Positions 53,377-63,071 of a DNA stretch of 64,000 nt are shown here, piece after piece. Source of the DNA: Seleniibacterium sp963677135. GTDB taxonomy: Bacteria; Desulfobacterota; Desulfuromonadia; Desulfuromonadales; Geopsychrobacteraceae. Position numbers and translations under genes: made by a program. Within the stretch, counting starts at the first letter, position 1. Each line of letters begins with the position of its first letter. Below the pieces are notes generated by a model. The model was not told where the DNA came from. It ran no database searches and saw only the letters and a list, made by a program, of their open reading frames with translations. Location: positions 682,001-746,000 of the forward strand of contig CAXXLS010000017.1 in assembly GCA_963677135.2 (NCBI GenBank), given 5' to 3'.

Positions 53377-53628
53377 TTAATGAACCGCTTCTTTTACCTG
53401 CTCAATTGTCTCGTCTATTTTTTCCCCGGCCTGCTCGGCAGGTCCGTCTGGATCAACTTTGTCGGCAAGATCTTCTGCACTGTTCTGAACCGAATCGATC
53501 GCCTGATCGACATTTTCACCGGCTTTTTCGACCGGGCCGTCATTGGTGTCGCAACCGGTCAGAAGCAATGTCAGCAGGCCCATGGTGACCAGCGTGAAAA
53601 CTCTCGTTCTGGTCTTCGGTAAATACAT
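53377..53628 (-). CDS. Small lipoprotein with repeated helical segment
   Basis: An 83-aa lipoprotein. The signal is TRVFTLVTMGLLTLLLTGCD with the lipobox LLTGC, so Cys26 or thereabouts would be lipidated. The mature part is acidic and helical and contains an internal repeat: DGPVEKAGENVDQAID and DGPAEQAGEKIDETIE. This resembles YtxH/entericidin-like or LEA-like stress proteins, but I would not name a family. ATG at 53628 has a perfect AAGGAG before it; an upstream in-frame ATG at 53733 does not. It is probably co-transcribed with DUF1328. Confidence 0.85.
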   Translation of the reverse strand: MYLPKTRTRVFTLVTMGLLTLLLTGCDTNDGPVEKAGENVDQAIDSVQNSAEDLADKVDPDGPAEQAGEKIDETIEQVKEAVH

Positions 53629-53926
53629 GAAAAACTCCTTCTTTGGGGAAAAATAAATGCAGACATGTTGATGTCTGCGGCTTTGATTTAAACTGATCAT
53701 AACACAAATGATAATAGATATCAAAATCGACAAAGGGACAATATATTAAAAAGACTAACAATACCGGATACATAGGGTTTTAAAATGATGATTCAGATTA
53801 TCGTTGGCTGCTGCGGCCGCAGAAAAAAAGGGAAAATGTTCAAAAGCTGGACTATATACAACTAAAATGGTTATAATTAACCCTCGAGTCACGCAAACCC
53901 CTTCCGTAATTGCCAAGGAGTTGCAT
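53629..53926. other. 298-bp AT-rich divergent intergenic stretch
   Basis: Separates the minus-strand lipoprotein operon from the plus-strand ferritin-like gene and should hold promoters for both. A 12-bp palindrome CTGCGGCCGCAG lies near 53,812. No gene seen. Confidence 0.5.
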
Positions 53927-54460
53927 ATGGACCTTTACCAGTATGCGCACCAGACCGAAAAAAGTGGCGCACAGTTTTATCAGCACATGGCAGGGAGAGC
54001 GACCAAAGAGGGTCTGAAAAGGGTATTCAAGCTGATGGCCGGGGAGGAGGAGCGTCTCCTGGACAAGCTTTCGAAATTCAGAAAGCACTTCCCCGAAATC
54101 GGTGATGTTTCATGCCGAAGCCTGAACAAGGATACCATCGTTTTTGATTCAATCTGCGACAACGGTGTCTGCGACCTCATTGAATCTGATCTTGACGCCT
54201 ACCAGCTGGCGATCAGGGCCAAGCGAAACCTGATTCGCCGATATCGTGAGGCGGCAGAGCAGGAACCGCATGCCGCTACCCGGAAGCTCCTGATCTGGCT
54301 GGAGGCCATGGAAAAGCACCAGCTTGATGAAATAGAGCAACTGTACGATTTCGCCAATGCTCCGAACCTGTCTCTGGAATGGGCCGAATTCAGCAACCTG
54401 GATGAGTTTTACAATTTCGGTTATTACGAAGACCTGCGCAGCGGCGACCCCGCCATCTGA
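53927..54460 (+). CDS. Ferritin-like (rubrerythrin-type) diiron protein
   Basis: A 177-aa four-helix protein: MDLYQYAHQTEKSGAQFYQHMAGRA with Glu in the first helix, GEEERLLDKL (E-E-x-x-H/L variant) in the second, and LDAYQLAIRAKRNLIRRYREAAEQEP and WLEAMEKHQLDEIEQLYDF in the third and fourth. These Glu/His positions fit a diiron site as in rubrerythrins, though no rubredoxin domain is attached. Such proteins remove peroxide or handle iron in anaerobes. ATG at 53927 has CCAAGGAG before it; the frame is open further upstream without an SD. Confidence 0.85.
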   Translation: MDLYQYAHQTEKSGAQFYQHMAGRATKEGLKRVFKLMAGEEERLLDKLSKFRKHFPEIGDVSCRSLNKDTIVFDSICDNGVCDLIESDLDAYQLAIRAKRNLIRRYREAAEQEPHAATRKLLIWLEAMEKHQLDEIEQLYDFANAPNLSLEWAEFSNLDEFYNFGYYEDLRSGDPAI

Positions 54461-54788
54461 TTTTCTGCATATGATGGGGTGCACCGGCATAATGTCGGTG
54501 CACCCCTCGTCCTGCATTTTCCTCCGTTGTTCAGATTCCTTCGATGGTTTTTCTTTGCCCTTGTTCTCAATAAATTGAATGTTTTTAAAAATCGCCAGCC
54601 GGAGTCCCTGTCCCCGCTCTTTCGCGGGACTGCTTTCAAAAACGACCGGCGCGTGGATCTGCTCAAGACAACATACAAAGTTTAAAAAGTCTATGATTCT
54701 ATGCTGTTGTGGGGTGGTATTGATCCGGTTCATAGAGGGGTGTGTGGTTTGCGGAAGAGTTCATCGGTAAGATCAGTGCGGACATGTT
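54461..54788. other. 328-bp intergenic stretch
   Basis: Lies between two convergent genes. Besides the hairpin at 54476-54506 there is a weaker GTCCCCGC/GCGGGAC stem near 54,625-54,645. No gene seen. Confidence 0.5.
54476..54506 (+). terminator. Terminator-like hairpin after the ferritin-like gene
   Basis: GGGGTGCACCG and CGGTGCACCCC form a perfect 11-bp stem with a 9-base loop 15 bases after the stop. No T-tract follows. Confidence 0.65.
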
Positions 54789-56333
54789 TTAACCGGAGAA
54801 AACCTGTTTAATAGCCAGTGCGGCCTGGTTGCGCAGTGTCTTGAGAGAGTTGAGCTGCTCCTGGGTCAGATGCTCTCCGGGTTGATCATGGCCGCCATAG
54901 ATAAGGCCAATTTCCCTTTTGTTGATAACGATGGGCAGAACGATAAAACTTGGGGAGAAAATCTCTCCGGCGAACCATTCGGGTTTATAGTCCCGAATTT
55001 CGACGTCGGCAATATTGCCGATGTACAGATCCCGATTCTCCTTCAATGACATGTTGAAAAGGTCACCAGCCTCCGGTTCAATTTTAAAATCGACGTTTTT
55101 GACGATATTTTTAGCGTTGGGACCCAATCCATAGCGGGCCTGCATCCGCCCCGTCTGAAGGTCCTTGAAGAAAATCACCACCCGGTTGAAGCCGATCCCG
55201 CGGTAAATGGTCTCGAGAATTTTTCCGAGAATCTCATCGAGCGTAAAATCATCAAGCATGCAGTTGGTAATATCCTGAATCCCATTCTGAAGGTGCTGTT
55301 TCCGGTCTTCCAGTCCAAGTCGTCCCTGGGGAGATTCGTTTTCGGCAATGGCGAAGCGGTTCAAGGCTCTCGTTTTGTTTTGAGGATGGAGACTTGCAGA
55401 TCCCTTGAACGGCGTCGTTTCGGCATTGAAGCTTTTCTGCTCAAGCCGCTCTATCTCTTCCGGAGTAAAATGCAAAATATCGGAAATCTGTTTCATTTCC
55501 TTGACGGCGGCGTCGACCAGGGTGGTCACTTCTTTCAGGGGAAGGGCATACAGTTTGCGGAATCGTGCAAGCAACGCAAGCAGTTTCTGACGACGCTCCT
55601 CCGGGGCCACATTCAGGGTGATATGGCATATTTCGTTGGCAAGGGCGGGGAGAATCTGCTGATGGTTCGCCTTTTTCGAAGGCGCCTCAAGAGCTTTTTC
55701 ATCGGGGCGTTTCATACTGATTATGATCTGGTCGGGTAGGCTCCAGAACCGAGCCACTCCGACCCCCAACTCTTCAAAGGTCACGCCAAGGGCTCTCCGG
55801 GCCGCTTGTTCTTCCGGGATCTCTTCACTGATCAGGCGCTGACAGGTTTTGAATTCCTCCGAAAAGTAGTTCATGGCGAGCAGACGGCCGAAATTGTGAA
55901 ACATGGCTCCGATGTAAAAATTTTCGCCACCGGGCAGGCGCAGGTTTTTCGCCAGGTCGCGGGCAATGATCCCGCTGAGAAAGGAAGACAGAACAGCTTC
56001 TTTGATATAGTGCGATGACAGGCGGTCCTGAAGGCTTTCGAAAAAGATCAATCCCGCAGCGGTCAGTTGAACCTGCTCGAAACCAAGCACGACAACCGCC
56101 CTCGATACCGTAGAGATGTTGCCGGAAAACTGTCCGTACATGGCTGAGTTGGCAACTTTCAGCAGGCGACTGGTCAGTGAATAGTCGCGCAGGATCGCCG
56201 TCGCCAGTTCATTGGCCGACGAATCGCCGGTCGGGGAGGCTTTGCAGCTGATTTCGGTGATGTGTCGTGAAATCGCGGGAAAGTTGTTCTCCTGCTGCAT
56301 GCGCGCGATCAGTTTGTTGATGACGACATTCAT
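54789..56333 (-). CDS. HDOD domain and GAF domain signalling protein
   Basis: A 514-aa protein. Residues about 15-215 are an HDOD domain (NNFPAISRHITEI, LLKVANSAMYGQFSGNISTVSRAVVVLGFEQVQ, GAMFHNFGRLLAMNYF). A linker with charged residues follows, then a GAF domain (about 345-514: QNGIQDITNCMLDDFTLDEILGKIL, VVIFFKDLQTGRMQARYGLG, LIYGGHDQPGEHLT). HDOD proteins are non-catalytic HD relatives used in signalling. The gene stands alone between convergent and codirectional neighbours. Confidence 0.9.
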   Translation of the reverse strand: MNVVINKLIARMQQENNFPAISRHITEISCKASPTGDSSANELATAILRDYSLTSRLLKVANSAMYGQFSGNISTVSRAVVVLGFEQVQLTAAGLIFFESLQDRLSSHYIKEAVLSSFLSGIIARDLAKNLRLPGGENFYIGAMFHNFGRLLAMNYFSEEFKTCQRLISEEIPEEQAARRALGVTFEELGVGVARFWSLPDQIIISMKRPDEKALEAPSKKANHQQILPALANEICHITLNVAPEERRQKLLALLARFRKLYALPLKEVTTLVDAAVKEMKQISDILHFTPEEIERLEQKSFNAETTPFKGSASLHPQNKTRALNRFAIAENESPQGRLGLEDRKQHLQNGIQDITNCMLDDFTLDEILGKILETIYRGIGFNRVVIFFKDLQTGRMQARYGLGPNAKNIVKNVDFKIEPEAGDLFNMSLKENRDLYIGNIADVEIRDYKPEWFAGEIFSPSFIVLPIVINKREIGLIYGGHDQPGEHLTQEQLNSLKTLRNQAALAIKQVFSG

Positions 56334-56489
56334 AAAGGTCCTGCGCGGGTGACGGCTTTTGTACGGTCGAACGTGCTGAATTTGCTCATATTAGACGAAT
56401 GTTCGCCGGAAAGATAGTAGAACCGTGTGGAATTTCTCGTCAAAACGGCGCTTCTTTCCTTGCCGCAGCTCCCTCCACAGCAAAGAGGA

Positions 56490-58967
56490 CTAGATCATTT
56501 TCCGTTTGGTCTTCGCCGTCGCCGGGGCGTTCCAGGGATCTTCCGGCCAGGGATGTTTCGGGTAGCGTCCGCGCATCTCCTTGCGAACCTCCGGGTAAGC
56601 GTTGTTCCAGAAATACTCAAGGTCCTGAGTGACGGCCAGCGGCCGACCGGCCGGGGAGAGCAGGTGAATCCGCAACGGCACTTTACCGTTGAGAATTGCA
56701 GGCCCGTCCTTTAAACCGAAAAGTTCCTGCAGCTTGGCAGCGAGGACCGGGGTTTCTTCCGAGGTGTAATCAATGCGGATTTTAGAGCCGCTCGGAACGA
56801 CGATGCGCTCGGGAACAAGCTGATCGAGGCGCTGAAACTGATTCCAGTCGAGGGCTGCCTTAAGGGCCTCAACAAGATTGATACGCCCCAGGGCCTGACG
56901 ACTGGTGACCCCGGCAAGAAAAGGGGACAGCCAGTTTTCCAGGTTGGTGGTCAGCCCCTCATGTGAAAAATCCGGCCAATCATATTCGGGGCACATCCGT
57001 GCGCAAAGCCTGACCCGTGCGACAAGGCGTTCAGCCTCTATAGACCAGTTCAGCATGGAGATACCCCGTTGCCGGATACCGTCCAGGGCGGCTTCGATCT
57101 GTTCGTCGGGTGTTGGCTTGATCGGGGTTTCGGTAATAATCAGGGAGCCGAGTACCATTTTTTCCCTGGCGATGATGCGATCCTCCCGATCATCCCAGCA
57201 AACCTCTCTGTGGTGAATGATACGATCAGCCAGCTGATCAGCGAGAACCGCCTGATCGAGGCTGGTGGCCATGGTGATTTCAGGCTCATTGCCGCGGTAG
57301 TGAAGACCCAGGGCGATCAGGAACAGAGGTTTTTGCAGGCTGCTGCGTCCGGACAGGACAGCGCCACTGCCGTCAGTCATCAGGTAGCGGTCGGAACCGG
57401 CTTGCCGTTGCCGGGCTACCCGGTCCGGCCAGGCGGAGATCAGCAGACGTTGAACAATCTGATGATCGGCCGGCCAGCGGACAGTTCCAGTGGCCCCGAT
57501 TACCCTTTTCAGGTGTTCGGCGACGCGTCTGACGGAGCGGGCGCCCGGGGTGGCCGGTTCGGCATGAAGACGGTACCACCGCGAAATCAGGTCGCAATTG
57601 CTGGCGTGGGTTGCGGTCCCAGGGCCTGTCAGGTCGCGCTCGCTGAGCAACGCTGCGAGCTCACAGGCCAGGGCGCCCTGATTTTCGGCTTCTGCGGTCA
57701 CGATCAGGCGCGCCATGCGGGGCGGTACGGGGAACCGCAGCATCTTCTGACCGATCTCCGTGATCTTGTCGGCAGCATCAAGGGCCCGCAGATCTTTCAA
57801 AAGGCGTTTTGCCTTGTCGACCCGGGAAGAAGATGGAGGGTCGAGCCAGGACAGTCTTTGCGGTTCGGTTTCACCCCAACTGGCAAGCTCGAGCACCAGG
57901 GGGGCGAGATCCGACGTCCGGATTTCCGGGGGAGCCTGGGGCAACAGTTGGTCCTGTTCTCCTTCACTCCAGAGCCGGTAACAGGCTCCGGGGCCTAATC
58001 TGCCGGCCCGGCCGCAGCGTTGGGTCGCGCTGGCTGCGGAGATCCGCTTCAGTTCGAGCCGGGACAGGCCGCTGGCGCTATCGAAACGAGAGCGGCGTTC
58101 CCAGCCGCTGTCGACGACCGTGGAAATTCCTTCGATGGTCAGGCTGGTCTCGGCAACGTTGGTGGCCAGCACCACGCGCCGTTGTTTGCCGGGCCGGATC
58201 GCCATGAGCTGCTCCGAGAAAGGCATATTTCCGTAGAGCGGACGAATATCCACCCCTGGTTCGGACGATAGAATGTTCCGGCACCGGTTGATTTCACCGG
58301 CTCCCGGCAGGAAGGCGAGAATATCTCCGGATCTTTCCCTGAGGGCGGTCCGAATTGCGCGTGCTGTGCTTTCGGCGATGGAGTCGTGTGCCGAAGATGG
58401 CAGGTAGCGGATGGTGACCGGGTGCGACTGCCCGGCACTGGTCAGGATCGGGCAGTCGTCAAGTAACGCCGCGACAGGTTCGGCATCAAGGGTAGCTGAC
58501 ATGACCAGAATTTTCAGGTCGGTGCGCAGGACCGTCTGAACCTCCCGGCACAAGGCCAGGGCCAGGTCGGAATGGATATTGCGCTCGTGGAATTCGTCGA
58601 AAATTACCAGGCCGACGCCCTTCAGTTCCGGGTCGGATTGTAGTCTGCGGGTCAGGATTCCTTCGGTCACAACTTCGATAATCGTATTTTTCGAGGTGTT
58701 TCTTTCAAAACGGATGGTGTAACCGACGCGGTGGCCGACGTCTTCATGAAGCTCGCTCGCCATGAACTCGGCGGCATGACGGGCGGCAATCCGGCGTGGT
58801 TGCAACATCAGAATGGACTGCCCGGCCAGCCAGGGCTGAGTGCTGACGGCGAGGGGAACCCGGGTTGTTTTGCCTGCTCCCGGCGGGGCCTGGAGAACGA
58901 CACTGTTGCTGGCTTTCAGGGCCTGGAGGAGATCGGGGAGGATGTGGTCGATGGGCAATGACGTCAT
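56490..58967 (-). CDS. hrpB: ATP-dependent helicase HrpB
   Basis: A DEAH/RHA-type helicase, 825 aa from the chosen start MTSLPIDHILPDLL. Motif I is VVLQAPPGAGKTTRVPLAV, motif II is VIFDEFHERNIHSDLAL, motif III is VMSATLD, and motif VI is ATQRCGRAGRLGPGACYRLW. The C-terminal HrpB region ends with LDYFWNNAYPEVR-like sense (LEYFWNNAYPEVRKEMRGRYPKHPWPEDPW), which is diagnostic. Cellular role is unclear. The frame is open to 59039, but the ATG at 58967 fits the usual N-terminus; neither start has a clear SD. Confidence 0.92.
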   Translation of the reverse strand: MTSLPIDHILPDLLQALKASNSVVLQAPPGAGKTTRVPLAVSTQPWLAGQSILMLQPRRIAARHAAEFMASELHEDVGHRVGYTIRFERNTSKNTIIEVVTEGILTRRLQSDPELKGVGLVIFDEFHERNIHSDLALALCREVQTVLRTDLKILVMSATLDAEPVAALLDDCPILTSAGQSHPVTIRYLPSSAHDSIAESTARAIRTALRERSGDILAFLPGAGEINRCRNILSSEPGVDIRPLYGNMPFSEQLMAIRPGKQRRVVLATNVAETSLTIEGISTVVDSGWERRSRFDSASGLSRLELKRISAASATQRCGRAGRLGPGACYRLWSEGEQDQLLPQAPPEIRTSDLAPLVLELASWGETEPQRLSWLDPPSSSRVDKAKRLLKDLRALDAADKITEIGQKMLRFPVPPRMARLIVTAEAENQGALACELAALLSERDLTGPGTATHASNCDLISRWYRLHAEPATPGARSVRRVAEHLKRVIGATGTVRWPADHQIVQRLLISAWPDRVARQRQAGSDRYLMTDGSGAVLSGRSSLQKPLFLIALGLHYRGNEPEITMATSLDQAVLADQLADRIIHHREVCWDDREDRIIAREKMVLGSLIITETPIKPTPDEQIEAALDGIRQRGISMLNWSIEAERLVARVRLCARMCPEYDWPDFSHEGLTTNLENWLSPFLAGVTSRQALGRINLVEALKAALDWNQFQRLDQLVPERIVVPSGSKIRIDYTSEETPVLAAKLQELFGLKDGPAILNGKVPLRIHLLSPAGRPLAVTQDLEYFWNNAYPEVRKEMRGRYPKHPWPEDPWNAPATAKTKRKMI

Positions 58968-59035
58968 GGCAGAAGAAAATAAAGCAGGGGACCGTTCCTC
59001 GCAACAGGAAAGTTTGGAATGATTTTGGCCAACCA

Positions 59036-59074
59036 ACAAAAAAGGCCTCGCATCTGAATGCGAGGCCTTTTAAA
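59036..59074 (-). terminator. Rho-independent terminator of the cold-shock gene
   Basis: On the minus strand AAAGGCCTCGCAT pairs with ATGCGAGGCCTTT (13-bp stem, 4-base loop), followed by T-rich sequence. It lies 22 bases after the stop. Confidence 0.9.
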
Positions 59075-59095
59075 ACTATCTGTAAAATCTTTTAT

Positions 59096-59296
59096 TTAAA
59101 TCTTACAAACGTTCGATGATTGCGGACCTTTCTGGCCTTCGACAACGTCAAAAGAGACGCGATCGCCTTCAGCGAGGGATTTGAATCCGTCAGCCTGAAT
59201 CGCAGAGAAGTGAACGAACACATCAGCGCCGTTATCCTGCTCGATAAAGCCAAAACCTTTAGAATCGTTAAACCATTTTACTGTACCTTGTGCCAT
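59096..59296 (-). CDS. Cold-shock domain protein (CspA family)
   Basis: A 66-aa single cold-shock domain. RNP1 is KGFGFIEQ (about residues 13-20) and RNP2 is DVFVHFSAI (about 25-33), preceded by GTVKWFNDS. It binds single-stranded RNA/DNA and melts RNA structure. A GGAAAACGGAG purine-rich SD precedes the ATG, and a strong terminator follows. Confidence 0.95.
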   Translation of the reverse strand: MAQGTVKWFNDSKGFGFIEQDNGADVFVHFSAIQADGFKSLAEGDRVSFDVVEGQKGPQSSNVCKI

Positions 59297-59761
59297 TTTT
59301 TCTCCGTTTTCCTTTGGAAAATGACGTTCGCGTCAAATCAAGCGCACCCCATAAAAAAACACACACCTTAACGGTCTGTGTTTCGATTCAGACCGACCCT
59401 CTGCCGATCCGTATTGCGATATATTTGACACAAACTTACTTAAGTTGTGCCTTGGTACCACGTTCTATTATTCAAAAGCAATAGTAAAATTAATTTTCTT
59501 ACAAATTTAGTTATTTTCAGACCTCAAAAGAGACCTGACGGCGGGTTTGCCCCTGAGTTCTGATCTTTTGTACCCTGTCATGCCGGCCAGAGACCGGAAG
59601 ACCGGCATGAATGGCCCTATGACAATCAGACATTTTACGATCTTTCGCACCCTTAGGGGGAGCTCAAAAGTGACTGACCACTGAAGGGCAGGAGCCCGAG
59701 CGAGAACCCCACGGGACGATTCCGTAAAAGGAGCGCCGGATGAGTCAATAATGAGGGCTGG
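59297..59761. other. 465-bp intergenic stretch with cold-shock leader
   Basis: The part next to the cold-shock gene is AT-rich and should hold its promoter and leader. A hairpin TCATGCCGG/CCGGCATGA lies at 59578-59610. The rest, toward the GGDEF-EAL gene's 3' end, has no gene I can support. Confidence 0.55.
59578..59610. repeat. Inverted repeat (TCATGCCGG/CCGGCATGA)
   Basis: A 9-bp stem with an internal GGCCAGAGACCGGAAGA loop; no T-tract in either direction. It could end transcripts of the GGDEF-EAL gene. Confidence 0.5.
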
Positions 59762-62700
59762 TCATGCGACCTTGGGGGTCGGGAGGAGCCCTTCTTTCAT
59801 CAGGGTCAGGAAACTGTCCGCATCGACAGGCCTGCTGAACAGATATCCCTGGCCCGACTCGCAGTTAAGCTGTTTCAGAAAAGCCAGTTGCGCCACGGTT
59901 TCCACCCCTTCGGCGACGACCTTGAGCCCCAGGGAATGCGCCATATGAAGGGTCGCGGTGGCAATCGCCGTATCGCTTTCGTCATCCGGCAGATCCTTGA
60001 TAAAGGTGCGGTCGATTTTAAGGGCGTCGAGAGGCAGCTGTTTGAGGTACTGCATGGACGAATACCCGGTGCCGAAATCGTCGATAGCGAAACTGATCCC
60101 CCAGTCCCGCAGCAGGCCAAGAGTACTGACGGCTTCGGTGATATTCTCCATGACGATCCCTTCGGTCACCTCCAGCTCGAGAAGAGTGGGGGACAGATTG
60201 GTCGCCGCGAGAACGTCGGAGATCATGCTCACCAGGTTTTTCTGCTGGAACTGGCGCGGAGAGAGGTTGACCGATACCTGAATCGGGAAGCCTTCCAGTT
60301 GCCAGTAGCGGGCTTTGGAACAGGCTTCGCGCAGGACCCACTCGCCTATGGGGATGATCAGCCCGGTCTCCTCGGCAATCGGAATAAATTCCGCCGGTGA
60401 AATAAGCTGGTCCTCTTTGCGCCAACGAATCAGGGCTTCACAACCGTCGATGATGTTCCTTTTCAGGTCGACCTTAGGCTGATAATAGAGCTCGAATTCC
60501 TGTCTGTCGAGGGCGCGTCGCAGGCTGTTTTCAATGTCGATGCGCCTGGAAACCTCGCTGTTCATATGTTCCGAAAATAGGCGATAGGTGTTTTTCCCGG
60601 ACGCTTTGGCCTTGTACATGGCCAGATCGGCGTTTTTGGCGAGGGTTTCGGCATCTGCGGCATCGTCCGGAAAGATGCTGATTCCGATACTGATGCCCGT
60701 GAACAGTTCGATATCGTCAATGGAAAACGGCTGCTTCAGGGCATTGAGAACCCGTTGCGCGACCTCGAAGGCATCACGTTCACTGGAAATCTCCGGGAGC
60801 AGCATGATGAACTCGTCCCCGCCAAGGCGGGCGACCGTATCTTCCTCGCGCAGACAGCCCTGCAGGACTCCGGCAACATGCCGCAGAAATCTGTCGCCGA
60901 TGTTGTGGCTGATGGTGTCATTGATATTTTTGAAATTGTCCAGATCGAGAAACAGGACGGCGGCCTTGATGCCGGTCCGCCTCGCGTGAGCGAGGGCCGT
61001 TTCCAGGCGGTCGTTGAAGAGCTGCTTGTTGGGCAGATCGGTCAGGGCGTCGTGATAGGCGAGATAGCGAAGCTGGTCCTCTCCCCGCTTGATGTCGGTA
61101 ATATCGTAAAAGACCGAAACATAGTGGGTCGTATTGCCGTGGTTGTCCTTGATGGCGTTGATGGACAGCCGCTCCGGATAGACTTCCCCGTTTTTACGGC
61201 GGTTCCAGATTTCCCCCGCCCAAGACCCGTTCTTCTTCAGCTGCTGCCACATCTCGCGGTAAAATTCAGGGGTGTGATGCTGCGATTTCAGGATGCTTGG
61301 ATTTTTCCCCACCGCCTCGGCGGCGCTGTAGCCCGTGATGGAGGTGAACCCGGGGTTCACTTCCTGAATAGTCCCGCTGGTGTCGGTGATGGCGATCCCT
61401 TCAATGGTGTTGTCAAACACGGAGGCGAGCAGCAGCAGCTGTTCTTCGTATTTTCTGCGGTCGCTGATATCGTTGACGATGGCCCAGATGGAGCTGACCT
61501 TGCCGTGGCGGTCCTTGGTGATAAAAGCGCGTTTCTCCACGGGAACGATCGATCCGTCCTTGCGGACGCATTCTTTTTCGTAAATATCCGAATAGCCCCT
61601 GGTAAAGACCTGTTCGGAGAAAATTTTCGCTTCCAGACCCTGGCTTTTTTCCAGGGTGAGATCCTGCCAGGATAATTTCATCAACTCGCTGGTTTCATAA
61701 CCGAATATTTTCCGGTAGGCCTCATTGAATTCGATGATCCTGCCGTTCTGGTCGATGGCGACATAACCGCTGGTCAGGCTCTCTTTGAGTTGGTCGATTT
61801 TGATCTCAGCATCGTGAAGATGTCTTTGAGAATAGCGTTGGCCGCTCCGGGCGCGGAGCAGCACCCAGACCCCAGCGGCAAGGGCCGCGAGGAGGACCAG
61901 GGTGCCGGACAGCAAAGCCTTTCGGAACGGTCGAATCTCGACCTGTATGGCTGCTTTCGGCAGCAGCGAGACCAGCGTCCAGGCCGATTCCTCGAGAACC
62001 AGCGACCTGCCTGGATAGGATCGGCGGATCTTCTGGAAAGGGTCGAAGGTCAGAAAGGTCAAGGTCCCGGTCGCGGTATCCAGATGGTCAGATCTGCCAA
62101 CGGCTATCTTCTGCCAGGCCTCGGGGAACTGCTCCGACATTCTGCGCATGGCTCGGCTGGGCAGTATAAACCCCCATTCGTCGTCCGCCCGCAGGCCTTT
62201 GAGCCAGTAGCCTTCCGGGTTAAGGAGCATGATGCTCTGGGATATGCGACCGTTGATGGCCGGTCTGATATCGTCAAGCAGAAGCTGGCCGAGATAATTG
62301 AGAACAATGATTCCGCAGCATTGATTGTTCTCGTCATAGACCGGCGAGGAAAAGCGGATGACGGGGTTCAGGGGCTTTTCAATGGCCCCCTGCTCCATAT
62401 TCAGATCGAAGGGGGAGACGTAGAGACTTCCGGGCGGAAGTCCGATGGCCTTCAGGTAATAATATCGACCACTTTTGTCCTGCAGTTTCTCCCGGGCGAT
62501 GGCGACAGCATTGGTTCCGGTTTTGTCGATCCGCAGTTGTTCCATGCCCTGTGCGTTCAGGAAGCGGATCTGGTCATAGATTTGCCGGGCTTCTGAAAAT
62601 GCGACAAGCTCCTGTTTCAGGCTCTCGGGGAAGGCCCCTGGGTCGCTGGCCGCAAGAGCCTTGAAGCCGTCGAGGTTGGTCAGGAAGTCGAGATCTGATG

Positions 62701-62881
62701 CGATCCGGAGCAGGTGGCTCGAAATGGTTTCCTGCTGTCCCCGAAGGTTGGCCAGTTCGCGGGCCCGGTAGACCGCCAGGTCGGAACGGTAGTGGGCCTG
62801 ATCAATAACCAGGGCGCCCACGACAAGAAGCATTGCAAGGGGCAGGAATAATTTAAAGAAGTGCCGTTTTTTGACTTTCAT
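59762..62881 (-). CDS. Membrane receptor with PAS-PAS-GGDEF-EAL domains (cyclic-di-GMP turnover)
   Basis: A 1039-aa sensor. A first membrane helix (LFLPLAMLLVVGALVI, about residues 11-26), a periplasmic Cache-like domain to about 320, and a second helix (LLSGTLVLLAALAAGVWVLL) place the sensor outside and the rest inside. Two PAS domains follow (about 365-610). GGDEF is intact (VARLGGDEFIMLLPE), so diguanylate cyclase activity is possible. EAL is also intact (GCEALIRWRKE, with DDFGTGYSS and LKIDRTFI), so phosphodiesterase activity is possible. Which one dominates cannot be read from sequence. Confidence 0.93.
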   Translation of the reverse strand: MKVKKRHFFKLFLPLAMLLVVGALVIDQAHYRSDLAVYRARELANLRGQQETISSHLLRIASDLDFLTNLDGFKALAASDPGAFPESLKQELVAFSEARQIYDQIRFLNAQGMEQLRIDKTGTNAVAIAREKLQDKSGRYYYLKAIGLPPGSLYVSPFDLNMEQGAIEKPLNPVIRFSSPVYDENNQCCGIIVLNYLGQLLLDDIRPAINGRISQSIMLLNPEGYWLKGLRADDEWGFILPSRAMRRMSEQFPEAWQKIAVGRSDHLDTATGTLTFLTFDPFQKIRRSYPGRSLVLEESAWTLVSLLPKAAIQVEIRPFRKALLSGTLVLLAALAAGVWVLLRARSGQRYSQRHLHDAEIKIDQLKESLTSGYVAIDQNGRIIEFNEAYRKIFGYETSELMKLSWQDLTLEKSQGLEAKIFSEQVFTRGYSDIYEKECVRKDGSIVPVEKRAFITKDRHGKVSSIWAIVNDISDRRKYEEQLLLLASVFDNTIEGIAITDTSGTIQEVNPGFTSITGYSAAEAVGKNPSILKSQHHTPEFYREMWQQLKKNGSWAGEIWNRRKNGEVYPERLSINAIKDNHGNTTHYVSVFYDITDIKRGEDQLRYLAYHDALTDLPNKQLFNDRLETALAHARRTGIKAAVLFLDLDNFKNINDTISHNIGDRFLRHVAGVLQGCLREEDTVARLGGDEFIMLLPEISSERDAFEVAQRVLNALKQPFSIDDIELFTGISIGISIFPDDAADAETLAKNADLAMYKAKASGKNTYRLFSEHMNSEVSRRIDIENSLRRALDRQEFELYYQPKVDLKRNIIDGCEALIRWRKEDQLISPAEFIPIAEETGLIIPIGEWVLREACSKARYWQLEGFPIQVSVNLSPRQFQQKNLVSMISDVLAATNLSPTLLELEVTEGIVMENITEAVSTLGLLRDWGISFAIDDFGTGYSSMQYLKQLPLDALKIDRTFIKDLPDDESDTAIATATLHMAHSLGLKVVAEGVETVAQLAFLKQLNCESGQGYLFSRPVDADSFLTLMKEGLLPTPKVA

Positions 62882-63071
62882 AATGACGTCGTGCCCGTTC
62901 CAGAAAGCCGGGATAAATGATGAATTATCGGATGCTTTATGGGTTGAAAATCGTTGTGTCCCCCCTGTGCAAAAAATAGGCTCGGAGTATAGGGCCAGAA
63001 TCCCGGCATGACAAGCTCTTTAATATTAGAAAAGGGGCTGGAAAGGTGCGGAAGTCCGGGCCCCGGCCGAT

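Noticed and set aside
53062..53622. 186-codon plus-strand frame over the DUF1328 and lipoprotein genes
   Set aside because: The minus strand has two well-supported small genes with SDs, a lipobox and DUF1328 pattern; the plus frame has none.
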